A DNA stretch of 64,000 bases, taken from positions 1-64,000 of the forward strand of contig JAFEEQ010000003.1 in the NCBI GenBank assembly GCA_018241025.1, given 5' to 3'. Both the position numbers and the translations under genes were made by a program. The notes below the pieces were generated by a model. That model saw only the letters and a program-made list of their open reading frames with translations, was not told where the DNA came from and ran no database searches. Source of the DNA: Pseudomonadota bacterium. Its GTDB lineage: Bacteria; Pseudomonadota; Alphaproteobacteria; Micropepsales; Micropepsaceae. Shown piece after piece: positions 51,024 to 59,268 of this stretch (position 1 is its first letter; each line of letters opens with the position of its first letter).

Positions 51024-52211
51024 TCAAAGTCCCAGCACCGCTTTCGCGATGATGTTGCGCTGGATCTCGTTCGATCCGCCGTAGATCGAGGTCTTGCGCA
51101 TGTTGAAGTAGTGGCCGGCGGCGCCGATCGCATAGTCGGGCCCGACCGCGGCGTTGTCGCCGAAGCCGCGCTCGTTCGGATAGGCGTAGTAGCCGATCGC
51201 CTCGACGGTGAGCTCGGTGATGCGCTGCTGAATCTCGGTGCCGCGGATCTTGAGGATCGAGCTTTCCGGTCCCGCCATATGGCCCTTGGACTCTGCCGCC
51301 AGCGTGCGCAGCTCGGTGAATTCGAGGGCGGCGAGATCGATCTCCAGATCGGCCACCTTGCGGGCGAAATCCGGATCGTCGATCAGCGGCGTGCCGTCGA
51401 TGGTCTCGGCCTCGCCGATTTCCTTCAGGCGCTGCACGGCCTTCTTCGAGCGCGCGACGCCGGCTATGCCGGAGCGTTCGTTGACGAGCAGGAACTTGGC
51501 ATAGGTCCAGCCTTTGTTTTCCTCGCCGACGCGGTTCTCGACCGGGACCTTCACGTTGTCGAAGAAGACCTCGTTCACCTCATGCGCGCCGTCGAGCACG
51601 ATGATCGGCTTCACGGTGATGCCCGGCGTCTTCATGTCGATGAGAAGGAAGGTGATGCCTTCCTGCTGCTTCACGTTCGCATCGGTGCGGACGAGGCAGA
51701 AGATCCAGTCGGCGAACTGCGCCAGCGTGGTCCAGGTCTTCTGGCCGTTGACGATGTAGTGGTCGCCTTCGCGCACCGCCTTGGTGCGCAGCGAAGCGAG
51801 GTCGGAGCCCGAGCCCGGCTCGGAGTAGCCCTGGCACCACCAGTCTTCACCGGAAAGGATGCGGGGCAGGAATTTCTTTTTCTGTTCGTCGTTGCCGAAG
51901 GTGAAGATCACCGGCGCGACCATGCTGAGACCGAAGGGCAGCGTCGTCGGCATCTCGGCGTTGGCCGTCTCTTCGTTGAAGATGTAGCGCTGGGTGACGT
52001 TCCAGCCGGTGCCGCCATATTCCTTCGGCCAGAGCGGCGCGACCCAGCCCTTCTTGTAGAGAAGCTTGTGCCAGGCGAGGTAATCCTCCTTGGAGCGGTC
52101 GGCACTTTCGGCCGCGCCCAGGCCCTTGGGCAGCTTCGGCTTCGCCTCGGCGATGAAGGCGCGAACCTCCTGGCGGAAGGCTTCTTCTGCGGGCGAAAAA
52201 CTCAAATCCAT
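51024..52211 (-). CDS. Acyl-CoA dehydrogenase, large-subunit type (PimC-like)
   Basis: 395 residues. MDLSFSPAEEAFRQEVRAFI, GWVAPLWPKEYGGTGWNVTQ, QGYSEPGSGSDLASLRTKAV (FAD and substrate loop), YIVNGQKTWTTLAQFADWIF and the C-terminal TSIYGGSNEIQRNIIAKAVL. The position that is Glu in short/medium-chain ACADs (IYEG) is Gly here, so the catalytic base must be elsewhere or in the partner subunit. First of the ACAD pair; a chorismate mutase gene lies 108 bases upstream on the same strand. Confidence 0.87.
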   Translation of the reverse strand: MDLSFSPAEEAFRQEVRAFIAEAKPKLPKGLGAAESADRSKEDYLAWHKLLYKKGWVAPLWPKEYGGTGWNVTQRYIFNEETANAEMPTTLPFGLSMVAPVIFTFGNDEQKKKFLPRILSGEDWWCQGYSEPGSGSDLASLRTKAVREGDHYIVNGQKTWTTLAQFADWIFCLVRTDANVKQQEGITFLLIDMKTPGITVKPIIVLDGAHEVNEVFFDNVKVPVENRVGEENKGWTYAKFLLVNERSGIAGVARSKKAVQRLKEIGEAETIDGTPLIDDPDFARKVADLEIDLAALEFTELRTLAAESKGHMAGPESSILKIRGTEIQQRITELTVEAIGYYAYPNERGFGDNAAVGPDYAIGAAGHYFNMRKTSIYGGSNEIQRNIIAKAVLGL

Positions 52212-52319
52212 GGGCAGGCTCCCTGCGAGTACTGATATTTTGTCGGCATGATAGCGGGCGCGACCGGCCCTGCAAGCACGACTGTCGCACCGCGCAATTT
52301 ACCGCACGGGTCGCAGCGC

Positions 52320-52613
52320 TCAGCCCTTGGCCGAGCGGATCGCCTCGTGATGGCGGATCACTTCCTTGACGATGAAATTGAGGAATTTCTCGGCAAAGTC
52401 GGGATCGAGCTTGGCGTTCTGGGCAAGCTGGCGCAGGCGGGCGATCTGCTGCTCCTCGCGCGACGGATCGGCCGGCGGCAGGTCGTGTGCAGCCTTGTAG
52501 ACCCCGACCGCCTGGGTGCATTTGAAGCGTTCGGCGAGCATATGGATGAGCGCGGCGTCGATATTGTCGATGCTGTCGCGCAGGCGCAGGAGCTCGGGAT
52601 GGGGTGTCGTCAT
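52320..52613 (-). CDS. Chorismate mutase, AroQ class
   Basis: 97 residues, all-helical. LLRLRDSIDNIDAALIHMLA then ERFKCTQAVGVYKAAHDLPP and DPSREEQQIARLRQLAQNAK, FLNFIVKEVIRHHEAI match the AroQ fold with the usual Arg, Lys and Arg/Glu/Gln active-site positions. It converts chorismate to prephenate for Phe/Tyr. The ATG 52613 has a weak ribosome site; an upstream open stretch to 52691 is not family-like. Its proximity to the catabolic genes may be incidental. Confidence 0.88.
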   Translation of the reverse strand: MTTPHPELLRLRDSIDNIDAALIHMLAERFKCTQAVGVYKAAHDLPPADPSREEQQIARLRQLAQNAKLDPDFAEKFLNFIVKEVIRHHEAIRSAKG

Positions 52614-52717
52614 GGCGGTAAACTCGGAATGGCTCTGCCGCCTGTCATAGCCGTTCGGCCGGTTTGACAGCAACAGCGGCCCGCCCCACAACGGCGCTCC
52701 ACAATTCGGGGAACGCC

Positions 52718-53491
52718 ATGAAAGACCTGTTTTCGCTCGCCGGTAAGACCGCGCTGATCACCGGCGGCAGCCGCGGCATCGGCAAGATGATTGCCGAAGG
52801 CTTCCTCCATGCCGGCGCCAAGGTCTACATCTCGGCCCGCAAAGGCGGCGCGCTGGAAGAGACGGCGAAAGAGCTGTCCGCCATCGGGCCCTGCGTCGCG
52901 ATCACCAGCAACGCCTCGGGCGCGGACGGCGCCAAGGCGATGGCCGATGCCTATCTCAAGCACGAGAAGACGCTCGACATCCTGGTCAACAATGCCGGCG
53001 CCGCCTGGGGTGCGGATTTCGACGAATTCCCCGAGAGCGGCTGGGACAAGGTCATGGACCTCAACGTCAAGACGCCGTTCTTCCTGACCCAGGCGCTGCA
53101 CGGCGCGCTGAAAGCCGCGGGGTCGAAAGAGCGCCTCGCCAAGGTCATCAACATCGCGTCGATCGACGGCGTGTCGGTGAACATGCAGGAGACCTATTCC
53201 TATGCCGCCTCGAAGTCGGGGCTGATCCACCTGACCAAGCGCATGGCGATGCGGCTGATCAAGGACAACATCGCGGTGACCGCAATCGCGCCGGGCGCGT
53301 TTGCTTCCGACATGAATCGCGATGCGCGCGACCACGGCGACACGGTGAGCCGCGGAATTCCTGCCCGCCGCATCGGCACGGCGGAGGATATGGCCGGCGC
53401 CGCTATCTATCTGGCGTCGCGCGCGGGCGACTATGTCGTCGGCTCGACGGTGATCGTCGACGGCGGCGTGACCTGGGCGCGGGGGGCTTAA
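52718..53491 (+). CDS. Short-chain dehydrogenase (RhlG/FabG-like)
   Basis: 257 residues. TGGSRGIG NADP motif, DILVNNAGAAWGADFDEFPE, catalytic NIASIDG and SYAASKSGLIHLTK (YxxxK), C-terminal GSTVIVDGGVTWARGA. SNASGADGAKAMADAYLKHE and the acyl-type pocket resemble RhlG-like 3-oxoacyl reductases. The ATG 52718 follows GGGGAA. Divergent from chorismate mutase. Substrate unassigned. Confidence 0.85.
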   Translation: MKDLFSLAGKTALITGGSRGIGKMIAEGFLHAGAKVYISARKGGALEETAKELSAIGPCVAITSNASGADGAKAMADAYLKHEKTLDILVNNAGAAWGADFDEFPESGWDKVMDLNVKTPFFLTQALHGALKAAGSKERLAKVINIASIDGVSVNMQETYSYAASKSGLIHLTKRMAMRLIKDNIAVTAIAPGAFASDMNRDARDHGDTVSRGIPARRIGTAEDMAGAAIYLASRAGDYVVGSTVIVDGGVTWARGA

Positions 53492-53508
53492 CAGCACCCC
53501 TCTCTCAA

Positions 53509-53654
53509 CCGTCATGGCCGGATTTGTTCCGGCCATCCATGATCACCCAAGTCTGCATTCACCGAGCTTGCTCGGTGACGCACAGTCTTGATCTTCCTGC
53601 TGCATCGAGATCATGGATCCCCGGGACAAGCCCGGGGATGACGATGATTTTTTT
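53509..53654. repeat. Twin inverted hairpin, family A
   Basis: CCGTCATGGCCGGATTTGTT then CCGGCCATCCATGATC (53509-53544) and, inverted, GATCATGGATCCCCGGGACA then AGCCCGGGGATGACGATG (53609-53646) followed by seven T (53648-53654). The second arm plus T run could terminate the SDR transcript. Lies between convergent SDR and lysE-type genes; the remaining gap to 53730 holds nothing recognisable. Confidence 0.85.
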
Positions 53655-53729
53655 GAATGGTGCTTCACGACCGCTTCATCGGCGTGACGAGCAACTGGCT
53701 TCCGCCCGTCGCAAGCAGCGTTCCGCGCG

Positions 53730-54353
53730 CTAGCGACGGATCGCGGCGAGGCCGACGCCCGCGCCGATCAGGAGCGAGCCGGCGACGCGGTCGGTGATGC
53801 GGGCGAAGCGCGGTTCGGCAGCGAGATGGGCGGCGCGTCCGGCAAGCGCGGCATAGGCGAACTGCACGCCGAACTCGATCACGACCGAGGTGACGGCGAG
53901 GATCGCGACCTGCGGCGCGATGGGCGCGTGCGGGTTGAAGAACTGCGGCAGCAGCGCGGTGAAAAACACGATCACTTTCGGGTTCGACATCTGCAGGATG
54001 AAGCCGTTCAGGAACAGGCGGCGGCCGGAGGCCGGCGTGGCGTCGGCGGCGCGGATGGAGAGCGACTTGGACTTGCCGAGAAAGGCGGAGATGCCGAGCC
54101 AGACAAGATAGGCGGCGCCGATCCACTTAATCGCGAAGAAGAGATTGTAGGAGGCAAGCAGGATCGCGGCGACGCCGGTGGCGGAGAGGATGAAATAGAC
54201 CGTGTTGGCAGCGAGGATGCCCAAGATGGAATAAACCGCCCTGCCCGCGCCGCGCGTCAGCGCCTGGCTGAGCACGAGCAGTACGGCCGGGCCGGGCGTG
54301 AGGCAGAGCACGAACTCGACGGCGAAGAAGGCTGTCCAGATTTGCCAGGTCAT
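53730..54353 (-). CDS. LysE/RhtB family exporter
   Basis: 207 residues, six helices. IWTAFFAVEFVLCLTPGPAV then LLVLSQALTRGAGRAVYSIL is the LysE signature; LSATGVAAILLASYNLFFAI, NGFILQMSNPKVIVFFTALL and PQFFNPH are typical of the RhtB subgroup. Exports amino acids or derivatives; substrate unknown. ATG 54353 is chosen because the N-terminus begins at helix 1; the long open frame upstream crosses the family B repeat. Confidence 0.88.
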   Translation of the reverse strand: MTWQIWTAFFAVEFVLCLTPGPAVLLVLSQALTRGAGRAVYSILGILAANTVYFILSATGVAAILLASYNLFFAIKWIGAAYLVWLGISAFLGKSKSLSIRAADATPASGRRLFLNGFILQMSNPKVIVFFTALLPQFFNPHAPIAPQVAILAVTSVVIEFGVQFAYAALAGRAAHLAAEPRFARITDRVAGSLLIGAGVGLAAIRR

Positions 54354-54373
54354 GTCGATAAATCCACCACCGA

Positions 54374-54503
54374 ACCTCATCCTGAGCTTGCCGAAGGATG
54401 GCAGTCCTGCACCGTTCGCGCCGCCAGGTTCGCTGTCGCTCTCCTGGCCTTCGCACGCTGTCGCTACGAAGCCCTCGCCCTTCGACAAGCTCAGGGTGAG
54501 GGT
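54374..54503. repeat. Twin inverted repeat, family B
   Basis: ACCTCATCCTGAGCTTGCCG with AAGGATGG (54374-54401) and, inverted, CCCTCGCCCTTCGACAAGCT with CAGGGTGAGGGT (54472-54503), 70 bases apart. Between the GH5 stop and the exporter start on the minus strand. Confidence 0.82.
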
Positions 54504-54520
54504 CATTGTATGAGCGATCC

Positions 54521-56470
54521 TTACAACCGCGTCACCACCACCATCTTCGGACCCGGCGTTTTCGCGCGGATATGCAACAGCGTTTCGGTGATCCATTCGG
54601 CGTGGCAAGTGTCGGGGCAGTCGACCTTGGCGCCGCCGGGATAATGGATGAGGGGGACGAAGATCTCGGTCGGGGCGCGGAGCTTCGGGTCGGCGTCGAA
54701 GACGAGCGTGAACTCCGCCGTGCGGCGGTCGAAGGACATGCGCTTCGGCTCGCCCTGAATGTGACGGGCGAAGGGGCGCGAGAAACCTTTGACGGCGCGG
54801 CCGCCGGAGCTGGGGTCGTTGGGGCCGGTGCTCTGGTCGGCGGAATAGATCGAGAGGTCTTCCTGGTTCCAGTTGTCGCCGGTGGCGGCATCGTTGTGGT
54901 TGGCGGCGGTGTAATTCCACTGGGTCGACGAGATGAGCAGCTTGTCCATCGCATCGTACATCAGGCCGAGCGCGAGCTCGTGGCGCTTCCACGGGGCCGA
55001 CGAGCGGTCGCCCTGCGCCCATTCGGCATAGGCGGCGCCATCGTCGAGATCGTAGGGGATGCCGAATTCACCGATCAGCGTCGGCGCGCCGTCGGAGCTC
55101 AGCGTATCGGCGAGGCGGGCGATGTGCGCGAGCTGGGCGGTGTATTGTTCGGCGACGGCGCCCTGCCCGGCTGCGTCATCGAGATTGTCCTTGAGCTCGC
55201 GCGGAGCGAAGCGCTTCGTGGCAAGCGTGCGGATGTCGTACCAGTGGCTGGCGTTGACCGTGCGCTCGGGCGCGCCGGGCGCGAAGCCTTCGCCGGCGAA
55301 AGCGCGGAACGGACTGACCTCAGCGAAGACGAGCCAGTCGGCGCGGATTTCGCGGATCGCGTCCGCGACGCGGTGGAAGAACGGATTCATGTAGTCGGCT
55401 TCGATGGAAAGCTTGCGGCCGCCGCGATGTGAGAAATACTGCGGATCGCGCACGCTGCCATCGGCGGCATAGGCGCCGGCCTGTTCGAAGGGACAGGGGC
55501 GCATCCAGATCGAGATGGCGTTGGGGTTGAGACGCTCCTTGCCGATCTCTTTCACGGTGAAGGTTTCGCTGTCGAGGGCGCGGACGGGGATGTCGCGCGG
55601 CGTGCCGCGTGCGATGAGCAGCGCATCGAGCGGACTGATGGCGAGGCCGGGCATAATCGCGGCCATGCCGGTGCTGTCTTCGCCTTCGCCATGGCTGAGC
55701 TTCTCGCCGATCCAGCCTTCGCCGGGCTCGTTCAGCGTGTCGAAGCCGATGACATGCGGGAGGTCCTTCACCCGTTCGGCGACGGACCGCATCGCGCCGA
55801 TGTAATGGCCCTGCAGATAGTCCTGGACGTTCACGCCGTCGATGAGGAAGTCCGGCGTCATGTCGCGGCCGGCGAAGAACAGCGTCCACATGATGCCGTT
55901 GGCCGGGAGGCGATAGTTCGAGGACCAGGTCATCGTGGGATAGGCGTCCTGGCGGCCGCCTTTTGCGTAGTCGTATTTGTATTGCATCACATGCGCGGCG
56001 CCGGCGGCGTGGAATTTCGTGAAGTCGAGGCCGACCGCTTCGAAGGTCCAGCCCGGGGCACCGTCGCCGCCGGTCATACGGCTCCAGACGTCCTGATGAA
56101 AATCGATGAAGATGTAGAAGCCATACTCCGCGGCCTTGGCGCAGATCGTTGCGAAGTAGTCGAGATATTCGGTGTCGTACTGGCCGGGTCCGGCGTGTTC
56201 GACCGCTTCCCAGGTGGTGAGAAGGCGCAGGCAGTTGAAGCCCCAATGGCGCAGGCGCGCGAAATGCTCGTCCGCTTCGGCGAGCGGAAACGGGCGGCCG
56301 ACGAAGGAGATGGCGCGGTGGTTGGAGAAATCGGACGGGTGCTGCGTGCCGCCATCCGGGAATGGGACCTTGCAGTCGCCGCCGAGATTGACGCCGCGCA
56401 GGATGACGCGGCGCCCCGCCTCATCCACGAACCAGCGGCCTTTCATGTCGAGACGGCCCAACTTCGCCAT
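54521..56470 (-). CDS. Glycoside hydrolase family 5, endoglycoceramidase/steryl-glucosidase-like
   Basis: 649 residues, no signal peptide, so probably cytosolic. VILRGVNLGGDCKVPFPDG, FNCLRLLTTWEAVEHAGPGQ, YGFYIFIDFHQDVWSRMTGG then DGAPGWT, acid/base E248 in FDTLNEPGEGW and nucleophile E468 in PTLIGEFGIPYD place it in clan GH-A, family 5. The DGAPGWT block and a C-terminal beta domain (about 560-649) resemble subfamily 12, known for glucosylceramide and steryl-glucoside hydrolysis. GGAAG lies upstream of the ATG. Divergent from the PhyH gene across 54 bases. Confidence 0.8.
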   Translation of the reverse strand: MAKLGRLDMKGRWFVDEAGRRVILRGVNLGGDCKVPFPDGGTQHPSDFSNHRAISFVGRPFPLAEADEHFARLRHWGFNCLRLLTTWEAVEHAGPGQYDTEYLDYFATICAKAAEYGFYIFIDFHQDVWSRMTGGDGAPGWTFEAVGLDFTKFHAAGAAHVMQYKYDYAKGGRQDAYPTMTWSSNYRLPANGIMWTLFFAGRDMTPDFLIDGVNVQDYLQGHYIGAMRSVAERVKDLPHVIGFDTLNEPGEGWIGEKLSHGEGEDSTGMAAIMPGLAISPLDALLIARGTPRDIPVRALDSETFTVKEIGKERLNPNAISIWMRPCPFEQAGAYAADGSVRDPQYFSHRGGRKLSIEADYMNPFFHRVADAIREIRADWLVFAEVSPFRAFAGEGFAPGAPERTVNASHWYDIRTLATKRFAPRELKDNLDDAAGQGAVAEQYTAQLAHIARLADTLSSDGAPTLIGEFGIPYDLDDGAAYAEWAQGDRSSAPWKRHELALGLMYDAMDKLLISSTQWNYTAANHNDAATGDNWNQEDLSIYSADQSTGPNDPSSGGRAVKGFSRPFARHIQGEPKRMSFDRRTAEFTLVFDADPKLRAPTEIFVPLIHYPGGAKVDCPDTCHAEWITETLLHIRAKTPGPKMVVVTRL

Positions 56471-56524
56471 GGCGCTTCCTGACCCCGTTTTCTATGCTGA
56501 CGAACAGAACAAATCCGGTGTGCC

Positions 56525-57334
56525 ATGTCCACGAGCCTCAAGAAACGCGAGCCCAAGATCCATCCGCTCAATGTCGGTTTCGAATGGCACATGCCGGAGC
56601 CGGAAAATCTGCAAGCGCTGACCGAGGCACAATACCGCCAGTTCGACGCAGAAGGCTTCGTGAAGATCGAGAATGTGTTCTCGCCGGAAGAGATCGCGGC
56701 AGTGACGACGGCGATCGATCCGCTCGAAGCCGAGAGCGAGGACTTCCTGCGCTCGCAGGGCGGACGCATCTCGATCTCGGAAGCCGATGTCATCACCTTC
56801 ACCACGCATATCGTGAAGAAGTCCGATGTGCTGAAGCGCTTCGCGGCACATCCGAAGATCCGCGCGATCTGCCACGACCTGATCGGCGGCAAGGTGCGGC
56901 TCTACTGGGATCAGTCGGTCTACAAGAAGACGGGCAAGGCGCAGGAATTCCCCTGGCACCAGGACAACGGCTACACCTTCATCGAGCCGCAGCAGTACCT
57001 CACGCTGTGGATTCCGCTGGTCGATGTCGACGAGAACAACGGCTGCCCGTGGATCGCGCCGGGCGTGCACAAGGGCGGCACGCTGGAGCATTGGCTGACC
57101 TCGATTGGGCTCAAATGCATGGAAGACGCGCCCGACGCGGTCTGCGTGCCGGGCAAGGCGGGCGATGTGATCGCCTTCTCCTCGCTCGCGCCGCATCGTA
57201 CCGGACCGAATCTCGTGAAGGGCTCGGTGCGCAAGGCCTATATCCTGCAATACGCGCCCGACGGCGCCTACACGATCCGCAGCGGCGTGAAGGCGCTGCA
57301 GGACGACGCCGAGCGGCAATTCCTGATCTCATAA
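56525..57334 (+). CDS. Phytanoyl-CoA dioxygenase (PhyH) family protein
   Basis: 269 residues, Fe(II)/2-oxoglutarate oxygenase fold. The iron triad is H145 and D147 (FPWHQDNGYTF) and H224 (LAPHRTGPNLV); R225 or nearby basic residues would hold 2-oxoglutarate. GFVKIENVFSPEEI and WIPLVDVDENNGCPWIAPGV are typical of PhyH. The family hydroxylates branched acyl-CoAs, terpenoids, sterol-like compounds or small metabolites. A sulfatase gene follows 95 bases downstream on the same strand. Confidence 0.87.
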   Translation: MSTSLKKREPKIHPLNVGFEWHMPEPENLQALTEAQYRQFDAEGFVKIENVFSPEEIAAVTTAIDPLEAESEDFLRSQGGRISISEADVITFTTHIVKKSDVLKRFAAHPKIRAICHDLIGGKVRLYWDQSVYKKTGKAQEFPWHQDNGYTFIEPQQYLTLWIPLVDVDENNGCPWIAPGVHKGGTLEHWLTSIGLKCMEDAPDAVCVPGKAGDVIAFSSLAPHRTGPNLVKGSVRKAYILQYAPDGAYTIRSGVKALQDDAERQFLIS

Positions 57335-57429
57335 TCTTATCTCCCAGAGGTGGGTGTTCCGGAACCGGAATAGCAATTCACTTTCTGGTCTGACCATGCT
57401 AGAAACCCCGCCATAACGAGGGGGAAAGC

Positions 57430-59091
57430 ATGGCCATCAGGAAGCGGTGGATCGCGCTCGGCGCGGTCGCGGTTGTGGCGCTCGCGGGTTACGTCGCGTT
57501 CCAGAACTACTGGTACTACATCCCCGGCATCATCGGCCGGATCAAGGATCCGGTGCTGCCGAACCATCCGGTGACCTGGGCGGCAGGGCCGGCGACGGCA
57601 CTCGCCGGTCCGCGCAAGCCCAACGTGGTCTTCATCCTCGCCGACGATCTCGGCTTCAACGATCTGTCGTTCAACGGCGGCGGTGTCGCCGGCGGCGTGG
57701 TGCCGACGCCGCGGATCAACTCCATCGCGCGCGACGGCACGATCTTCCGCAACGGCTATGCTGGCAATGCGACCTGCGCCCCCTCGCGCGCGGCGATCAT
57801 GACCGGCCGCTATGCCACGCGCATGGGCTTCGAGTTCACGCCGACACCGCAGCAGTTCGAGAAGCTGGTCGCCACCTATGTCTATCCCGACGGCAGTCAC
57901 GGCATCTATGACGCGGCCGACGAGGACAAATATCCGATCGACGCCAACACACTGACAGTGCCGCCGCGCGAGATCATGATCGGCACACTGATGAAGAGGG
58001 CGGGCTATCACACCCTCTTCCTCGGCAAGTGGCATCTCGGCGGCACGCCGGACACGCGGCCGGAAGCCAAGGGCTTCGACGAGACACTGAGTTTCCTCGC
58101 CGGCGCCTCGCTCTATGCCAACACCGGCGATCCGAACATCGAGGAGTCGCGCCAGGATTTCGATCCGATCGACAAGTTCCTCTGGGCCAACCTGACCTTC
58201 AGCGTCGAGAACAATGGCGGCCAGCATTTCGAGCCGTCGGAGTACATGACCGACTATCTCGGCAAGGAAGCGGTGAAGGCGATCCACGCCAACCGCAACC
58301 GGCCGTTCTTCATGTATCTCGCCTTCAACGCCGTGCACACGCCGCTGCAGGCGCTGAAGAGCGACTACGACTCCCTGCCGATGATCAAGGATCACCGTCT
58401 CCGGGTGTATGCGGCAATGGTGAAGTCGCTCGAGCGCAATGTCGGCCGCGTGCTGGACGAACTGAAGGCCGACGGCCTCGACCAGAACACGCTGGTGATC
58501 TTCACCAGCGACAATGGCGGCGCCTATTACATCGGCCTGCCGGAGATCAACAAACCCTATCGCGGCTGGAAGGCGACCTTCTTCGAAGGCGGCATTCATG
58601 TGCCGTTCTTCATGAAATGGCCGGGCACGATCCCGGCGGGCGCGACCTATGACAAGCCGGTCGGCCATGTCGACATCTTCTCGACCACGGCGGCCGCGGC
58701 GGGCGCGGCGCTGCCGACGGATCGCAAGATCGACGGCGTGAACCTGCTGCCCTATCTCACCGGCAAGGACGCCGACGCGCCGCACAAGTCGCTGTTCTTC
58801 CGCTCGGGCCCCTACGCCACGCTGCTGGAAGGCGACTGGAAGATCCAGGTGATGGACAAGCCGTTCCACAAGGTCTGGCTCTTCAACCTGAAGAACGATC
58901 CGACCGAAAAGGTGAATCTGGCTTCGGCCAATCCGGCACAGACCGCAATGTTGCTGAAGGAACTCCGGCGTCAGAGTGCGGAACAGGCGAAACCGCTCTG
59001 GCCCTCTTTGCTCTTAGGACCGCAGGCAGTCGACCGGCCGCTCTCCTATCCGGCCAAGCCCGGCGAGGAAGTGATCTGGTGGGCGAACTGA
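57430..59091 (+). CDS. Arylsulfatase-type sulfatase
   Basis: 553 residues. One N-terminal membrane anchor or uncleaved signal (WIALGAVAVVALAGYVAFQN). PNVVFILADDLGFNDLSFNG supplies the Ca site (D72, D73). The formylglycine motif is C116 in NATCAPSRAAIMTGRYATR (C-x-P-S-R), so it needs a formylglycine-generating enzyme. HTLFLGKWHLGGTPDTRPEA and VIFTSDNGGAYYIGLPEINK complete the active site. Periplasmic hydrolysis of sulfate esters is expected. A C-terminal segment is lipid or membrane neutral. Same strand as the PhyH and BVMO genes. Confidence 0.9.
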   Translation: MAIRKRWIALGAVAVVALAGYVAFQNYWYYIPGIIGRIKDPVLPNHPVTWAAGPATALAGPRKPNVVFILADDLGFNDLSFNGGGVAGGVVPTPRINSIARDGTIFRNGYAGNATCAPSRAAIMTGRYATRMGFEFTPTPQQFEKLVATYVYPDGSHGIYDAADEDKYPIDANTLTVPPREIMIGTLMKRAGYHTLFLGKWHLGGTPDTRPEAKGFDETLSFLAGASLYANTGDPNIEESRQDFDPIDKFLWANLTFSVENNGGQHFEPSEYMTDYLGKEAVKAIHANRNRPFFMYLAFNAVHTPLQALKSDYDSLPMIKDHRLRVYAAMVKSLERNVGRVLDELKADGLDQNTLVIFTSDNGGAYYIGLPEINKPYRGWKATFFEGGIHVPFFMKWPGTIPAGATYDKPVGHVDIFSTTAAAAGAALPTDRKIDGVNLLPYLTGKDADAPHKSLFFRSGPYATLLEGDWKIQVMDKPFHKVWLFNLKNDPTEKVNLASANPAQTAMLLKELRRQSAEQAKPLWPSLLLGPQAVDRPLSYPAKPGEEVIWWAN

Positions 59092-59122
59092 CGTAGGGGA
59101 ATTGTCGTTGCCCCCTGCTCTT

Positions 59123-59217
59123 CCGTCATCCCCGGCCTCGTGCCGGGGATCCATGATCAACTTGATGCATGGGTGATCTTGGATGGCCGGGACAGGCCCG
59201 GCCATGACGTTCTTTTT
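59123..59217. repeat. Twin inverted hairpin, family A
   Basis: CCGTCATCCCCGGCCTCGTG then CCGGGGATCCATGATC (59123-59158) and, inverted, TTGGATGGCCGGGACAGGCC then CGGCCATGACG (59179-59209) followed by TTCTTTTT. It lies between the sulfatase and BVMO genes and could end the sulfatase transcript. Confidence 0.85.
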
Positions 59218-59268
59218 ATGGCTGCGAAATCTCCCTAAGCTCTCCCAAAGAACATCCGGGAGTGAGCC

